A stretch of DNA of 17,987 bases from an uncultured Alphaproteobacteria bacterium (GTDB lineage Bacteria > Pseudomonadota > Alphaproteobacteria > Rickettsiales > UBA1997). The notes beneath the pieces were generated by a model. That model did no database searches, had not been told where the DNA came from, and saw only the letters and a program-made list of their open reading frames with translations. How positions within the stretch are numbered: position 1 is the first letter of the stretch; each line of letters begins with the position of its first letter. The DNA lies in assembly GCA_903849835.1 (NCBI GenBank), contig CAINKA010000029.1, positions 1 to 17,987 on the forward strand, read 5' to 3'. Below, in pieces: positions 6,099-13,858 of this stretch. The position numbers were made by a program, and so were the translations under genes.

Positions 6099-6518
6099 TT
6101 AAACGCGTCTGCGTTTAGCTGGACGGCATCCATTGTGAGGATGGTAAGTGATGTCTTTGATCAAAGTAACATTGAGACCCGCTGCTTGAATAGCGCGCAG
6201 AGAGGCTTCGCGACCAACTCCAGGACCTTTGATTTCTACAGTTGCGTTTTGCAAACCGCATTCTTTCGCGAAATTTACCGCATGCCCAGTTGCAACTTGA
6301 GCAGCGTAAGGCGTGGCTTTTCTAGAGCCCTTGAAGCCATGCTTACCCGCGGAAGACCAGCAGATGATGTTTCCGTTAGAATCGGAAATTGAAATTATTG
6401 TGTTGTTGAAACTAGCAAAAACGTGAATGACACCATTGACGATGTTTTTCTTTTTTTTATTTGAAGCTTTAGCTGCAGCTGGTTTTTTTTCGCTAGATTG
6501 AGTTTTGGTTTCTGTCAT
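6099..6518 (-). CDS. rpsK: Small ribosomal subunit protein uS11
   Basis: S11 forms part of the 30S platform near the mRNA exit. The 139-residue protein carries a Lys- and Ala-rich N-terminal extension (about 1-28), then GVIHVFASFNNTIISI, WSSAGKHGFKGSRK, the GPGVGREASLRA block and the conserved C terminus ITYHPHNGCRPAKRRRV. The extension makes it about ten residues longer than E. coli S11. It lies eight bases after rpsM. Confidence 0.98.
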   Translation of the reverse strand: MTETKTQSSEKKPAAAKASNKKKKNIVNGVIHVFASFNNTIISISDSNGNIICWSSAGKHGFKGSRKATPYAAQVATGHAVNFAKECGLQNATVEIKGPGVGREASLRAIQAAGLNVTLIKDITYHPHNGCRPAKRRRV

Positions 6519-6526
6519 ATTTTAAA

Positions 6527-6907
6527 TTATTTTACGGCTTTTTTCTTGTTAGCGATTGCAACGCCACGACCTTTGCGAGTTCTAGCATTGGTGTGAGTTC
6601 TTTGTCCGCGAACTGGAAGTTTTTTCACGTGACGAATGCCGCGATAACAACCGATATCCATCAATCTTTTGATGTCGGAGGTAACTTTTCTTCTCAAATC
6701 TCCCTCAAGGATTGTGCGGTCTTTTTCTAACAAGGCCCTAACTTGCACAAGCTTGTCTTCGCTCACTTGATGAGTTCGAAGACTGAGATCGATTTTTAAT
6801 TTTTTGCAAATGTTGTTTGCAGTCGTATTTCCAATTCCATAAATGTAGGTCAAAGCAATAACAAAACGCTTTTCCTTTGGAATGTTCACACCAGCGATTC
6901 TAGCCAA
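6527..6907 (-). CDS. rpsM: Small ribosomal subunit protein uS13 (TTG start)
   Basis: S13 lies in the 30S head and contacts the P-site tRNA and 50S bridges. The 126-residue protein reads MARIAGVNIP at the start, then ALTYIYGIG, GCYRGIRHVKKLPVRGQRT and a basic tail (TNARTRKGRG). The start is TTG (plus-strand 6905-6907), chosen because AGAGGA lies seven bases upstream and because homologues begin MARIAG. rpmJ, which precedes rpsM in E. coli, is absent; adk takes that position, as usual in alphaproteobacteria. Confidence 0.98.
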   Translation of the reverse strand: MARIAGVNIPKEKRFVIALTYIYGIGNTTANNICKKLKIDLSLRTHQVSEDKLVQVRALLEKDRTILEGDLRRKVTSDIKRLMDIGCYRGIRHVKKLPVRGQRTHTNARTRKGRGVAIANKKKAVK

Positions 6908-6929
6908 GGTAATGTCCTCTTAATTTTAG

Positions 6930-7586
6930 TTAATTTTGGGGGGAATTTGTTGCTTTGATCAGCTCCTCAAAAACGAGGGGCGCGCTTTTTATGGCGTCGA
7001 CTAAAACAAGCAAGTTCTTTTTTTCGTAATATTGGGTCAATTCGAAAGTTGATTCGTGATAAATTTTTAAGCGATTTTTTACCGTCGCTTCGTTGTCATC
7101 AGCTCTATTTTCGAAATGGTTAGATTTGCAATTATCACAAACACCTTCTTGCGTAGGAAGTTTGAAATATCGGTTGTAAACCGTGCCACAATTTTTGCAG
7201 GAAAAACGACCAGAAATTCTTTTGATTAAAATTTCTTCTCCGGCTTCAAAATTAAAAACTTTTTCAATTTTTTTTCCGAGTGAAGAAAGCATGGAGTCAA
7301 GAATGATCGCTTGATTCATGTTTCTTGGAAAGCCATCGAGAATAAATCCTTTGTTGCAATCTTGCTGCGTGATGCGGCTTTGAATGATGCCAACCACAAC
7401 TTCATCCGGAACTAATTTTCCGGAATTCATGTAGGATTTTGCTAATTTTCCAATTTCACTTTCTAGCTCTACTTCCTTGCGCAGAGCCTCTCCGGTCGAG
7501 ATTGCTGGAATTTTTAATTCACTTGCAAGGATTGCGGCTTGCGTTCCTTTTCCAGATCCTGGAGCGCCAAGAAAAATTATATTCAT
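6930..7586 (-). CDS. adk: Adenylate kinase with zinc-binding lid
   Basis: Adk interconverts ATP plus AMP with two ADP in the cytoplasm. The 218-residue long-form enzyme has the P-loop GAPGSGKGT at 7-15, AMP-site residues in AISTGEALR, the GFPRN motif, and the lid starting RISGR. The lid carries four cysteines, C130, C133, C150 and C153, in two CxxC pairs, so it should bind zinc, unlike the E. coli lid. The start codon overlaps the secY stop (ATGA), implying translational coupling. A secY-adk-rpsM order is typical of alphaproteobacteria. Confidence 0.98.
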   Translation of the reverse strand: MNIIFLGAPGSGKGTQAAILASELKIPAISTGEALRKEVELESEIGKLAKSYMNSGKLVPDEVVVGIIQSRITQQDCNKGFILDGFPRNMNQAIILDSMLSSLGKKIEKVFNFEAGEEILIKRISGRFSCKNCGTVYNRYFKLPTQEGVCDNCKSNHFENRADDNEATVKNRLKIYHESTFELTQYYEKKNLLVLVDAIKSAPLVFEELIKATNSPQN

Positions 7587-8866
7587 GCCCTCACCCGAAC
7601 TCTTCTTTTTTTAGTCATCGAAGAGCCGTATTTGCCGGCGTAAAGATGTGATTGGACTTGATTAACCAAGTCTAGAACCACATTGACCATAATTAAAATT
7701 CCGGTGCCGCCGATGTGCAGCGGAATTGAGTAATTCGTCACTAAAATTTCTGGAGTGATGCAAACAAAAATTAAATAAATCGCGCCAATTAAGGTTAGGC
7801 GTGAAACGATTTTGTCGAGATAGGCTGAGGTGGCGACTCCCGGTCTGATGCCAAGAATAAAGCAATTTCCTTTTTTCAAATTATTCGCGACTTCTTCAGT
7901 GTTAAAAATAATCGAAGAATAAAAATAAGAAAAAAACAAAATCAGTGTCGAGAATAAAGCAAGATAAACCGCCCCGCCCCTTCTTAGAGTTGATGCTAAA
8001 AAATCTCCATCTACTCCCGTAAATTGAACTAATGCAGCAGGAAACATCAAAATTGAGCTAGCGAAAATTGGAGGAATAACGCCTGCGATATTAATTTTTA
8101 GCGGCAAGAACGATGAGTCGGACATTCCTGAAGCTTTCATCATCGCAGCGTTTGGATATTGGATTTTTATGCGCTTGTAAGTTTTTTCAACGAAGCAAAC
8201 GAACATTAAAAATCCAGCAAACAGCACGAAGAAAAGCAAAATTGTGAACCAGGAGTAAACTCCGGTTTTGGAAAGATCGAAAACTTGAATGATGGTTGAA
8301 GGAAGAGAAGAAACGATTCCGACAAAAATAATCAAAGAAATTCCATTTCCGATCCCGGAAGCCGTGATTCTTTCGCCGAACCACATCAACATCACCGTGC
8401 CGCTAACCAAGCTCACGCAAGTGGTGAGCATGAAAATTTTTGAATCAGAAATGAATGCGCTATTTTCGACATTAGATAGGGCGTAATAAACGCCGAGAGA
8501 TTGGAAAAATGCGAGGATGATTGTGAGGTAGCGAGTATATTGATTTAGCTTGGCGCGACCATATTCCCCTTCTTTTTTGAGAGCTTCCAAGCCTTTATAC
8601 ATCGAGGTCATCAACTGCATGATGATCGAAGAGGTGATGTATGGCATGATGTTAAGCGCAAAAATACTCATTCTCTCAAGAGCTCCGCCGGAAAAAAGAT
8701 TGATCATTCCAAACATATTAGCACCAGAGCTGGCGAAGAATTTTTTTAATACTTCGACGTTAATTCCTGGAATTGGAACGAAGGTTCCGAAGCGATAAAC
8801 GAGCAAGATGAAGATTGTGAAGAGTATTCTTTTTTTGAGCTCTGAATTTGCAGATGGAGATGACAT
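7583..8866 (-). CDS. secY: Protein translocase channel subunit SecY
   Basis: SecY is the pore of the SecYEG translocon in the inner membrane. The 427-residue protein has about ten hydrophobic segments, beginning with RILFTIFILLVY (13-24) and the plug region after PIPGI. The family signature NIMPYITSSIIMQ is at 72-84. The basic C terminus ends MTKKRRVRVRA. It is slightly shorter than the E. coli protein (443). The start overlaps the rplO stop by one base (TAATG) and its TGA overlaps the adk ATG. Confidence 0.99.
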   Translation of the reverse strand: MSSPSANSELKKRILFTIFILLVYRFGTFVPIPGINVEVLKKFFASSGANMFGMINLFSGGALERMSIFALNIMPYITSSIIMQLMTSMYKGLEALKKEGEYGRAKLNQYTRYLTIILAFFQSLGVYYALSNVENSAFISDSKIFMLTTCVSLVSGTVMLMWFGERITASGIGNGISLIIFVGIVSSLPSTIIQVFDLSKTGVYSWFTILLFFVLFAGFLMFVCFVEKTYKRIKIQYPNAAMMKASGMSDSSFLPLKINIAGVIPPIFASSILMFPAALVQFTGVDGDFLASTLRRGGAVYLALFSTLILFFSYFYSSIIFNTEEVANNLKKGNCFILGIRPGVATSAYLDKIVSRLTLIGAIYLIFVCITPEILVTNYSIPLHIGGTGILIMVNVVLDLVNQVQSHLYAGKYGSSMTKKRRVRVRA

Positions 8867-9303
8867 TAGGCACTGAACGCTTTTGCTTTTTCAGAATAAG
8901 CATCTACAGCGATTTTTAACTGCACAGAAACTGACTTATCCTTGCTCATGATAAGTTTTACTTTGGAATTTTTACACTTGATCAACCCTACTTGCTCTAG
9001 GTTTTCCTTTGTGATTGTGGTCGAAGCATCAAGCTTTTTGCTTTCAACAAGCTTCAAAATATCGCGAATATTCACAGCTTGAACTTCTTTGCGAAGCACG
9101 TTGGTAAAGCCTCTTTTTGGAAGGCGCATGTGAACTGGCGTTTGACCACCTTCGAATCCTTTAACGGAATGATGTCCTGTTCTAGCCTTTTGTCCTTTTA
9201 CACCGCGACCGGAGGTTTTTCCTTTACCAGAGCCAATCCCACGACCAACTCTAATGCGAGAATTTCTTTTTATTTTTGGTAATCCTTGAAGAGAAAGAGA
9301 CAT
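8866..9303 (-). CDS. rplO: Large ribosomal subunit protein uL15
   Basis: L15 is a late-assembling 50S protein with a long basic N-terminal extension. The 145-residue sequence has RIRVGRGIGSGKGKTSGRG at about 16-34, GHHSVKGFEGGQTPVHMRLPKRGF at 43-66, and an ordered C-terminal domain with QVGLIKCKNSKVKLI. Length is normal. It lies between rpmD and secY with a 25-base gap after rpmD. Confidence 0.98.
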   Translation of the reverse strand: MSLSLQGLPKIKRNSRIRVGRGIGSGKGKTSGRGVKGQKARTGHHSVKGFEGGQTPVHMRLPKRGFTNVLRKEVQAVNIRDILKLVESKKLDASTTITKENLEQVGLIKCKNSKVKLIMSKDKSVSVQLKIAVDAYSEKAKAFSA

Positions 9304-9328
9304 TTGAGTGAAGAGTTAAGAATTAAAA

Positions 9329-9532
9329 TTATGCGGTCACGGATACTTTTACGATATGGCCAACTTTTCTGATCATGCCAATTGTTGATTGAGTGGCATT
9401 AGTTTTAGCAGAAGTGCCAATGCCTCGGAGACCAAGACCGATAAGACTTCCCCTTTGTCTGTCATTAAGTTTTGATCCGCCTTTAACTTGAGTAATCGTG
9501 ATTTTTTTATTTAAAAAATTATCGAATTGCAT
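9329..9532 (-). CDS. rpmD: Large ribosomal subunit protein uL30
   Basis: This is the small 50S protein L30, 67 residues, of the bacterial short type. It shows ITQVKGGSKLNDRQRGSL and the LRGIGTSAKTNATQSTIGMIRKVGHIV pattern in consecutive pieces (GLGLRGIG then IGMIRKVGH). A GGAG motif within the end of rpsE lies about eight bases before the ATG. It lies three bases after rpsE, as in other spc operons. Confidence 0.96.
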   Translation of the reverse strand: MQFDNFLNKKITITQVKGGSKLNDRQRGSLIGLGLRGIGTSAKTNATQSTIGMIRKVGHIVKVSVTA

Positions 9533-9535
9533 TTG

Positions 9536-10108
9536 CTATTCTCCGCTTTGATTAAGTGCTAAGTTCCTTCTTTTAACAATTTCAGAAATTTCTTTCGATC
9601 TTCTTTCTGCAACTAATTTTGGAGAAACTAGGGCTTTGAGAGCTGCAAATGTTGCGCCCACCATGTTGTAAGGGTTGGAAGTTCCAACTGATTTTGCGAC
9701 GATATCGTGAATTCCAGCGCATTCAAAAACCGCGCGCATAGGACCACCGGCAATCACTCCCGTTCCAGCCGGAGCTGATCTCAAATAAACTTTTGCTGAA
9801 CAAAATCTTGAAAAAATATCGTGATGAATTGTGCGACCTTCTTTTAAAGAAACTTTTATCATCGCTTTTTTAGCAGCTTCGAAAGCTTTGTTTTTTGCGT
9901 CAGAAACTTCTGTCGCATTTCCCTTTCCAAAACCAACGCGACCATTTTTGTCGCCAACAACAACGAGGGCAGCGAAGGACATGTTCTTGCCGCCTTTTAC
10001 AGTTTTAGAAACGCGGTTAATTGCGACTAATCTTTCTGTAATTTCAGAAGCGCCCTTTTCTTTCTGATTATTTTTTTCTCGTTGATTATTTTTTTGTTGT
10101 TTTGACAT
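9536..10108 (-). CDS. rpsE: Small ribosomal subunit protein uS5
   Basis: S5 helps decoding accuracy and mRNA unwinding at the entry channel. The 190-residue protein has a Gln/Lys/Asn-rich N-terminal extension with two NNQxEK units (about 7-18), then VAINRVSKTVKGGKNMSFAA, the GRVGFGKGNATEV block, GTGVIAGGPMRAVFECAGI and the C-terminal NPYNMVGATFAALK. The extension makes it longer than E. coli S5 (167). It lies 16 bases after rplR. Confidence 0.98.
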   Translation of the reverse strand: MSKQQKNNQREKNNQKEKGASEITERLVAINRVSKTVKGGKNMSFAALVVVGDKNGRVGFGKGNATEVSDAKNKAFEAAKKAMIKVSLKEGRTIHHDIFSRFCSAKVYLRSAPAGTGVIAGGPMRAVFECAGIHDIVAKSVGTSNPYNMVGATFAALKALVSPKLVAERRSKEISEIVKRRNLALNQSGE

Positions 10109-10124
10109 CTGATTTTAAAAAATT

Positions 10125-10469
10125 TTAGAATTGTAATCCTACTTCGCGACAAGCTTCAGCCAAAGCTTTCACACGACCGCCATAGATGTAGGCACCCTTG
10201 TCAAAAATGACTTGAGTAACACCATCTTTCAAACAAATTTTTGCAAATTCTTGTCCGACTAATTTTGCTTTTTCAAGACCGCTAATTTTTTTATTTTCTT
10301 TGAAATTGAGAGTTGAAAAAGATTTTAAAACCTTTCCCTCTGAGTCAATTAGCTGAGCGTAAATATTTACGTTTGACCTAGAAACAACTATTCGCGGACG
10401 ATTAGATTTGTTATTTCTAACAATTTTATTTCTAACTCTGAATTTTCTTCTTTCGTAATTTGTCAACAT
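10125..10469 (-). CDS. rplR: Large ribosomal subunit protein uL18
   Basis: L18 binds 5S rRNA together with L5. The 114-residue protein reads MLTNYERRKFRVRNKI, then RPRIVVSRSNVNIYAQLID, a central helix with KAKLVGQEFAKI, and the conserved end FDKGAYIYGGRVKALAEACREVGLQF in successive segments. Length is typical. The ATG lies one base after the rplF stop. Confidence 0.98.
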   Translation of the reverse strand: MLTNYERRKFRVRNKIVRNNKSNRPRIVVSRSNVNIYAQLIDSEGKVLKSFSTLNFKENKKISGLEKAKLVGQEFAKICLKDGVTQVIFDKGAYIYGGRVKALAEACREVGLQF

Positions 10470-10470
10470 A

Positions 10471-11007
10471 CTACTTCTTCTTACCCTCTTTTCTTAAAAT
10501 TTTCTTACCAAAAACTTTCACGCCTTTGCCTTTGTAGGGCTCTGGCTTTCTGAAAGAAATAATTTCTGCCGCAACCTGCCCCACTAGAACCTTATCATCA
10601 CCAGAAATTATGATGAGATTTGGCTTTTCGAAAGCAGCTGTGATGCCATTCGGCAATGCGTAAAGAATTTCATGACTATAGCCGAGAGTTAAACTCAAGA
10701 CCGCTTTATCGACCGAAGCTTTATAACCAACGCCATTGATTTCTAAAATTGTTTTGAACGCGGTTTGTAATCCAGCAACTATGTTTTTAACATTGCTGCG
10801 ATCCATTCCGACGAACATTGAAATATCTGGAACATTTTTATCGATGGCAGAAAGTTTGATCTGCTTATCAGCGAACTCCGCCTTAACGCCAGAGCTGATT
10901 TGATAAGTTTTTTTTACTTTGCCATTGTCAAAAGTGATGATGTTTTTATCCACCGAAACTTTGATATTATCCGGAACGTTAACTGGTAATTTTCCTACGC
11001 GAGACAT
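10471..11007 (-). CDS. rplF: Large ribosomal subunit protein uL6
   Basis: L6 lies near the factor-binding site of the 50S subunit. The 178-residue protein has MSRVGKLPVNVP at the start, LEINGVGYKASV in the middle (about 88-99), LTLGYSHEI and the signature-like C terminus FRKPEPYKGKGVKV with a basic tail of lysines. Length matches E. coli L6 (177). Confidence 0.98.
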   Translation of the reverse strand: MSRVGKLPVNVPDNIKVSVDKNIITFDNGKVKKTYQISSGVKAEFADKQIKLSAIDKNVPDISMFVGMDRSNVKNIVAGLQTAFKTILEINGVGYKASVDKAVLSLTLGYSHEILYALPNGITAAFEKPNLIIISGDDKVLVGQVAAEIISFRKPEPYKGKGVKVFGKKILRKEGKKK

Positions 11008-11016
11008 GATTAAAAA

Positions 11017-11412
11017 CTAAAATATTTTAAGAAGAATTTCTCCGCCAAGTTTTTTACTTCTGGCATCGTGATCGGCAATAACGCCTTGAGAAGTTGACAT
11101 TACCACAACTCCCAAACCATTTTTTACCAAAGGAATTTTGTCTGCATTGCAATAAACTCTTTTTCCTGGTTTGGATACGACCGAGATTTCATTCACCACT
11201 GGCGCTGAATAGTGATATTTCAAATGGATGTCGAATTTTTCTGTGCTGCCTTCTTTTAGCTTGCTGTAGTTGAGGATGTAGCCTTCTTCCTTCAAAACGT
11301 GCAGGATATTTTCTCTTAAACGAGAAACCGGTGAAGAGATCGTTGCTTTTTTCGCCATGTAGCCGTTTTTAATTCTGGCTACTAGATCTGAAACTGGATG
11401 ATTGAAAAACAT
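11017..11412 (-). CDS. rpsH: Small ribosomal subunit protein uS8
   Basis: S8 is a primary 16S rRNA-binding protein of the central domain. The 131-residue protein shows HPVSDLVARIKNGYMAK at the N terminus, ILHVLKEEGYI, SKPGKRVYCNADKIP and the conserved GLGVVVMSTSQGVIADHDARSKKLGGEIL C-terminal region in order. Length is normal. In E. coli S8 represses the spc operon; I could not identify its mRNA target here. Confidence 0.98.
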   Translation of the reverse strand: MFFNHPVSDLVARIKNGYMAKKATISSPVSRLRENILHVLKEEGYILNYSKLKEGSTEKFDIHLKYHYSAPVVNEISVVSKPGKRVYCNADKIPLVKNGLGVVVMSTSQGVIADHDARSKKLGGEILLKIF

Positions 11413-11436
11413 TTTTTGAAAAATTTTTAATTGAAA

Positions 11437-11742
11437 TTACCAGCTCGATTTTATGAGGCCTGGAATTTGTCCCCAAGAAGCTAACTCTCTGACTGCAATA
11501 CGAGATAATCCGAATTTTCTTAAATTTCCCCTAGGCCTTCCAGTTAGAGCGCATCTGTTTCTTTGTCTGATGCGAGAACCGTCGCGAGGCATTTCTGAAA
11601 GCTTGATTTGAGCAGTTAGCCTGTCTTCAAATGGCAAAGATTCGTCTTTGGCAATTGCGATATTTTTTTGTCTTTTCGACTTGTGCAATTGAAAGATTTT
11701 TTTTCTTTTAGCGTTTCTGAGAGTTAATGATTTTTTTGCCAT
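11437..11742 (-). CDS. rpsN: Small ribosomal subunit protein uS14, zinc-free form
   Basis: S14 is a 30S head protein. This is the 101-residue form without the four-cysteine zinc site: only one cysteine is present, in RNRCALTGRPRG near residue 67. It starts MAKKSLTLRN, is highly basic, and ends ELASWGQIPGLIKSSW. It starts one base after the rplE stop. The zinc-free type agrees with a proteobacterial origin. Confidence 0.98.
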   Translation of the reverse strand: MAKKSLTLRNAKRKKIFQLHKSKRQKNIAIAKDESLPFEDRLTAQIKLSEMPRDGSRIRQRNRCALTGRPRGNLRKFGLSRIAVRELASWGQIPGLIKSSW

Positions 11743-11743
11743 A

Positions 11744-12280
11744 TTACTTGATTGGGAAGTTAAGTTTTTTGAGCAGATACAAAGCTTCTTCTTTTGTTTT
11801 AGCTGTAGTTGCGATCGTAATGTTTAAGCCGAAAGTTTTTGGGATATTGTCGAGATCAACTTCCAAAAATACGTTATGCTCTTTTATTCCAAAACTGTAG
11901 TGATTGCTCTGATTAAAGCCTTTTGGAGAAAGCCCGCGAAAGTCTCTGATTCTAGGAAGAGCGATGTTTGTAAGTCTGTCCAAAAATTCATACATTTTTT
12001 TGCCTCGCAATGTGGCTCTACATCCAATCGGCAAATCTTTGCGCAATTTAAATGTTGAAATCGCTTTACGAGATTTCGTTAAAACCGCTTTTTGGCCAGT
12101 GATGTTTGAAATTTGTAACGCCAAATAAGCTAAAAATTTATTGTCACTATCAGTTGCTTTAATGCCAACATTGACACTAACCATTTTTAGTCTTGGAAGC
12201 TCTAAATCGTTGGTGTAAGAAAATTTTTTCTTCAGGTCAGCGATTGAATCTTTGTATAATTTTTCAGTTATAGTTTGCAT
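11744..12280 (-). CDS. rplE: Large ribosomal subunit protein uL5
   Basis: L5 binds 5S rRNA and contacts P-site tRNA. The 178-residue protein has LPRLKMVSVNVGI at 28-40, TGQKAVLTKSRKAISTFKLR in the next segment, PIGCRATLRGKKMYEFLDRL, IALPRIRDFRGLS and the C-terminal ITIATTAKTKEEALYLLKKLNFP. Length matches the family (179 in E. coli). Confidence 0.98.
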   Translation of the reverse strand: MQTITEKLYKDSIADLKKKFSYTNDLELPRLKMVSVNVGIKATDSDNKFLAYLALQISNITGQKAVLTKSRKAISTFKLRKDLPIGCRATLRGKKMYEFLDRLTNIALPRIRDFRGLSPKGFNQSNHYSFGIKEHNVFLEVDLDNIPKTFGLNITIATTAKTKEEALYLLKKLNFPIK

Positions 12281-12283
12281 TTT

Positions 12284-12601
12284 TTATCCGATTTTTTTTC
12301 CAGATTTTTTTGAAACACGATTTTTTCTAGTGAAGATTTTTCCTTCGCCAGCTTCGGTAACAAATTTAATTTTTATCGCTTTACCATTTTCGACGTGAGA
12401 AACGTTGGAAATGTGAATTGGTTTTTCAACTTTAACAATTTGCCCTGGAGCTGATTGAGTTGGTTTTTTATGAACTGTCGCAATGTTTGCGCCTTCCACT
12501 GTAACTTTTGTAGCAGATAAAGATAAAATCTTCCCAGACTTACCTTTGCTTGATCCGGCAATGATTATTACTTGATCGCCTTTTTTAAATTTTTTCGCCA
12601 T
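12284..12601 (-). CDS. rplX: Large ribosomal subunit protein uL24
   Basis: L24 starts 50S assembly. The 105-residue protein has a KOW-type N terminus (FKKGDQVIIIAGSSKGKSGKIL, residues 5-26), then THVKK-like ATVHKKPTQSAPGQIVK and PIHISNVSHVE. The basic C terminus ends GKIFTRKNRVSKKSGKKIG in family fashion. It sits between rplN and rplE with four- and three-base gaps. Confidence 0.97.
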   Translation of the reverse strand: MAKKFKKGDQVIIIAGSSKGKSGKILSLSATKVTVEGANIATVHKKPTQSAPGQIVKVEKPIHISNVSHVENGKAIKIKFVTEAGEGKIFTRKNRVSKKSGKKIG

Positions 12602-12605
12602 ATTC

Positions 12606-12974
12606 TTACAAAACCTCCGAAGCTAATGATGCGATTTTTAGGAAATTTTTTAGTCTCACTTCACGAGCAACCGGTCCAAAAACACGAGTGGCAAGCGGTT
12701 CGCCATCCTTGTCAACTAGAACGATAGCATTGTCGTCAAACTTAACAAAGCTGCCGTCGCTTCTAACGATTTTACTTCTTGTGCGAACAATCACTCCTTT
12801 AGCAACTGATCCTTTTTTTACCTTCGAACCAGCGATTACGCTTGTGATTGAAACAACAATAATCTCGCCAATACCAGTAATCATGTGGTCCGAGCCACCG
12901 AGAACTTTTATACATCTAGCAGTCTTAGCGCCTGAATTATCGGCGACGACTAGATTTGTTTGCATTTGAATCAT
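12606..12974 (-). CDS. rplN: Large ribosomal subunit protein uL14
   Basis: L14 forms inter-subunit bridges with L19. The 122-residue protein begins MIQMQTNLVVADNSGAKTARCIKVLGG in consecutive parts, a start shared by close homologues, followed by KVKKGSVAKGVIVRTR, DDNAIVLVDKDGEPLATRVFGPVAREVR and ending IASLASEVL. Length is exactly that of many bacterial L14 proteins. It opens the spc cluster, 14 bases after rpsQ. Confidence 0.99.
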   Translation of the reverse strand: MIQMQTNLVVADNSGAKTARCIKVLGGSDHMITGIGEIIVVSITSVIAGSKVKKGSVAKGVIVRTRSKIVRSDGSFVKFDDNAIVLVDKDGEPLATRVFGPVAREVRLKNFLKIASLASEVL

Positions 12975-12988
12975 TTTAAAATACCAAA

Positions 12989-13204
12989 TTAGTTAATTTT
13001 TAATGCCCATCTTTTGCGTTTAGAAATCGGTCTGGAGCTAATGATTTCAACCTCTTGCCCAACTTCTACTTTTTTTCCTTGCGAATCCACCAAATATTTT
13101 TTGTGAACAGTGATGTATTTTCCGTAGCGCGGATGTTTTTTGTAAGCAGTTGAGAGAGCTTTGAAAGTTTTCTCGTCGATTATGTTTAGAACTGTGACTT
13201 TCAT
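12989..13204 (-). CDS. rpsQ: Small ribosomal subunit protein uS17
   Basis: S17 is a primary 16S rRNA-binding protein with an OB fold. From the ATG at 13202-13204 it is 71 residues: MKVTVLNIIDEKTFKAL, HPRYGKYITVHKKYLV, then VEVGQEVEIISSRPISKRKRWAL. This start matches where homologues begin. A GTG at 13241-13243 is also in frame and would add 13 residues (beginning ADHYVRPP), but these do not look like S17 and no Shine-Dalgarno sequence supports them. The DKT motif common near residue 14 is altered to DEKT, and the HDE motif is replaced, so it is somewhat divergent. Confidence 0.93.
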   Translation of the reverse strand: MKVTVLNIIDEKTFKALSTAYKKHPRYGKYITVHKKYLVDSQGKKVEVGQEVEIISSRPISKRKRWALKIN

Positions 13205-13251
13205 ATTTTTATATTTTGGCGGGCGGACATAATGGTCTGCCACTACGAATG

Positions 13252-13425
13252 TTATGCTTTTACGGCGTTAATTTTTGTAAAAAGTCTCGCGATTTCTTTC
13301 TTTTTATTTTTGTAATCTTTAGCGACGATTGTTTCGCCAGAAGAAGCTTTGATCCTTATCATCAGTAGCTCCTTCTTTAGGTCCGCAATATTTACTAAAG
13401 CTGATTTTTTATCTTTTTTTTCCAT
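13252..13425 (-). CDS. rpmC: Large ribosomal subunit protein uL29
   Basis: L29 sits at the polypeptide exit and helps form the docking site for trigger factor and SRP. This short 57-residue gene begins MEKKDKKSALVNIADLKKEL, has a central basic helix, and ends with YKNKKKEIARLFTKINAVKA in family-like fashion. The KKEIARLFT stretch corresponds to the usual RRxIARxxT motif. The central LRFQ-type motif is degraded to MIRIKASSGE, so it is a divergent L29. Its ATG is two bases after the rplP stop, in the standard rplP-rpmC-rpsQ order. Confidence 0.93.
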   Translation of the reverse strand: MEKKDKKSALVNIADLKKELLMIRIKASSGETIVAKDYKNKKKEIARLFTKINAVKA

Positions 13426-13427
13426 AT

Positions 13428-13841
13428 CTAAACGTGATTAACGATTTTAGTTTTGAAGGGCAATTTAGCTGCAGCCTTACCAAGTGCAGTCGCAGCTGAT
13501 GCATCATCAATTCCGTCAATTTCAAAAACAATGCGACCCGGTTTGATTTTGGCGATGTAATATTCGACGTTACCCTTTCCACTTCCCATTCTAACTTCCG
13601 CTGGTTTTTTAGTGACGGGCGTGTGGGGGAAAACCATGATCCAGAGCTTGCCTGCACGCTTCATGTAACGCGTGATCACTTTTCTGGCGGATTCAATTTG
13701 CTTAGAATTTAACTTTCCTGGTTCCAAAGATTTTAAACCGAAAGAGCCAAATTTTAAACTATTGCCATTAGCAGCAGTGCCGAGAATTTTCTTCCCGCCT
13801 TTCTGCGCTTTTCTATATTTTGTTTTTGCTGGTATTAGCAT
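13428..13841 (-). CDS. rplP: Large ribosomal subunit protein uL16
   Basis: L16 contacts the A-site tRNA and organises the peptidyl transferase region. The 137-residue protein has MLIPAKTKYRKAQKG at the start, FGSFGLKSLEPGKLNSKQIESARK, WIMVFPHTPVTKKPAEVRMGSGKGNVEYY and the C-terminal FEIDGIDDASAATALGKAAAKLP in sequence. Length matches the family (136-138). It follows rpsC by 17 bases. Confidence 0.98.
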   Translation of the reverse strand: MLIPAKTKYRKAQKGGKKILGTAANGNSLKFGSFGLKSLEPGKLNSKQIESARKVITRYMKRAGKLWIMVFPHTPVTKKPAEVRMGSGKGNVEYYIAKIKPGRIVFEIDGIDDASAATALGKAAAKLPFKTKIVNHV

Positions 13842-13858
13842 TTTTCAATTAAATTTCG

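Noticed and set aside
6908..6929. A missed rpmJ (L36) gene near rpsM
   Set aside because: Only 22 bases lie between adk and rpsM. rpmJ is normally absent from this position in alphaproteobacteria.
13205..13243. Longer S17 from the GTG at 13241-13243
   Set aside because: The extra 13 residues do not resemble any S17 N terminus, and no Shine-Dalgarno sequence precedes the GTG; the ATG at 13202-13204 matches the family start.
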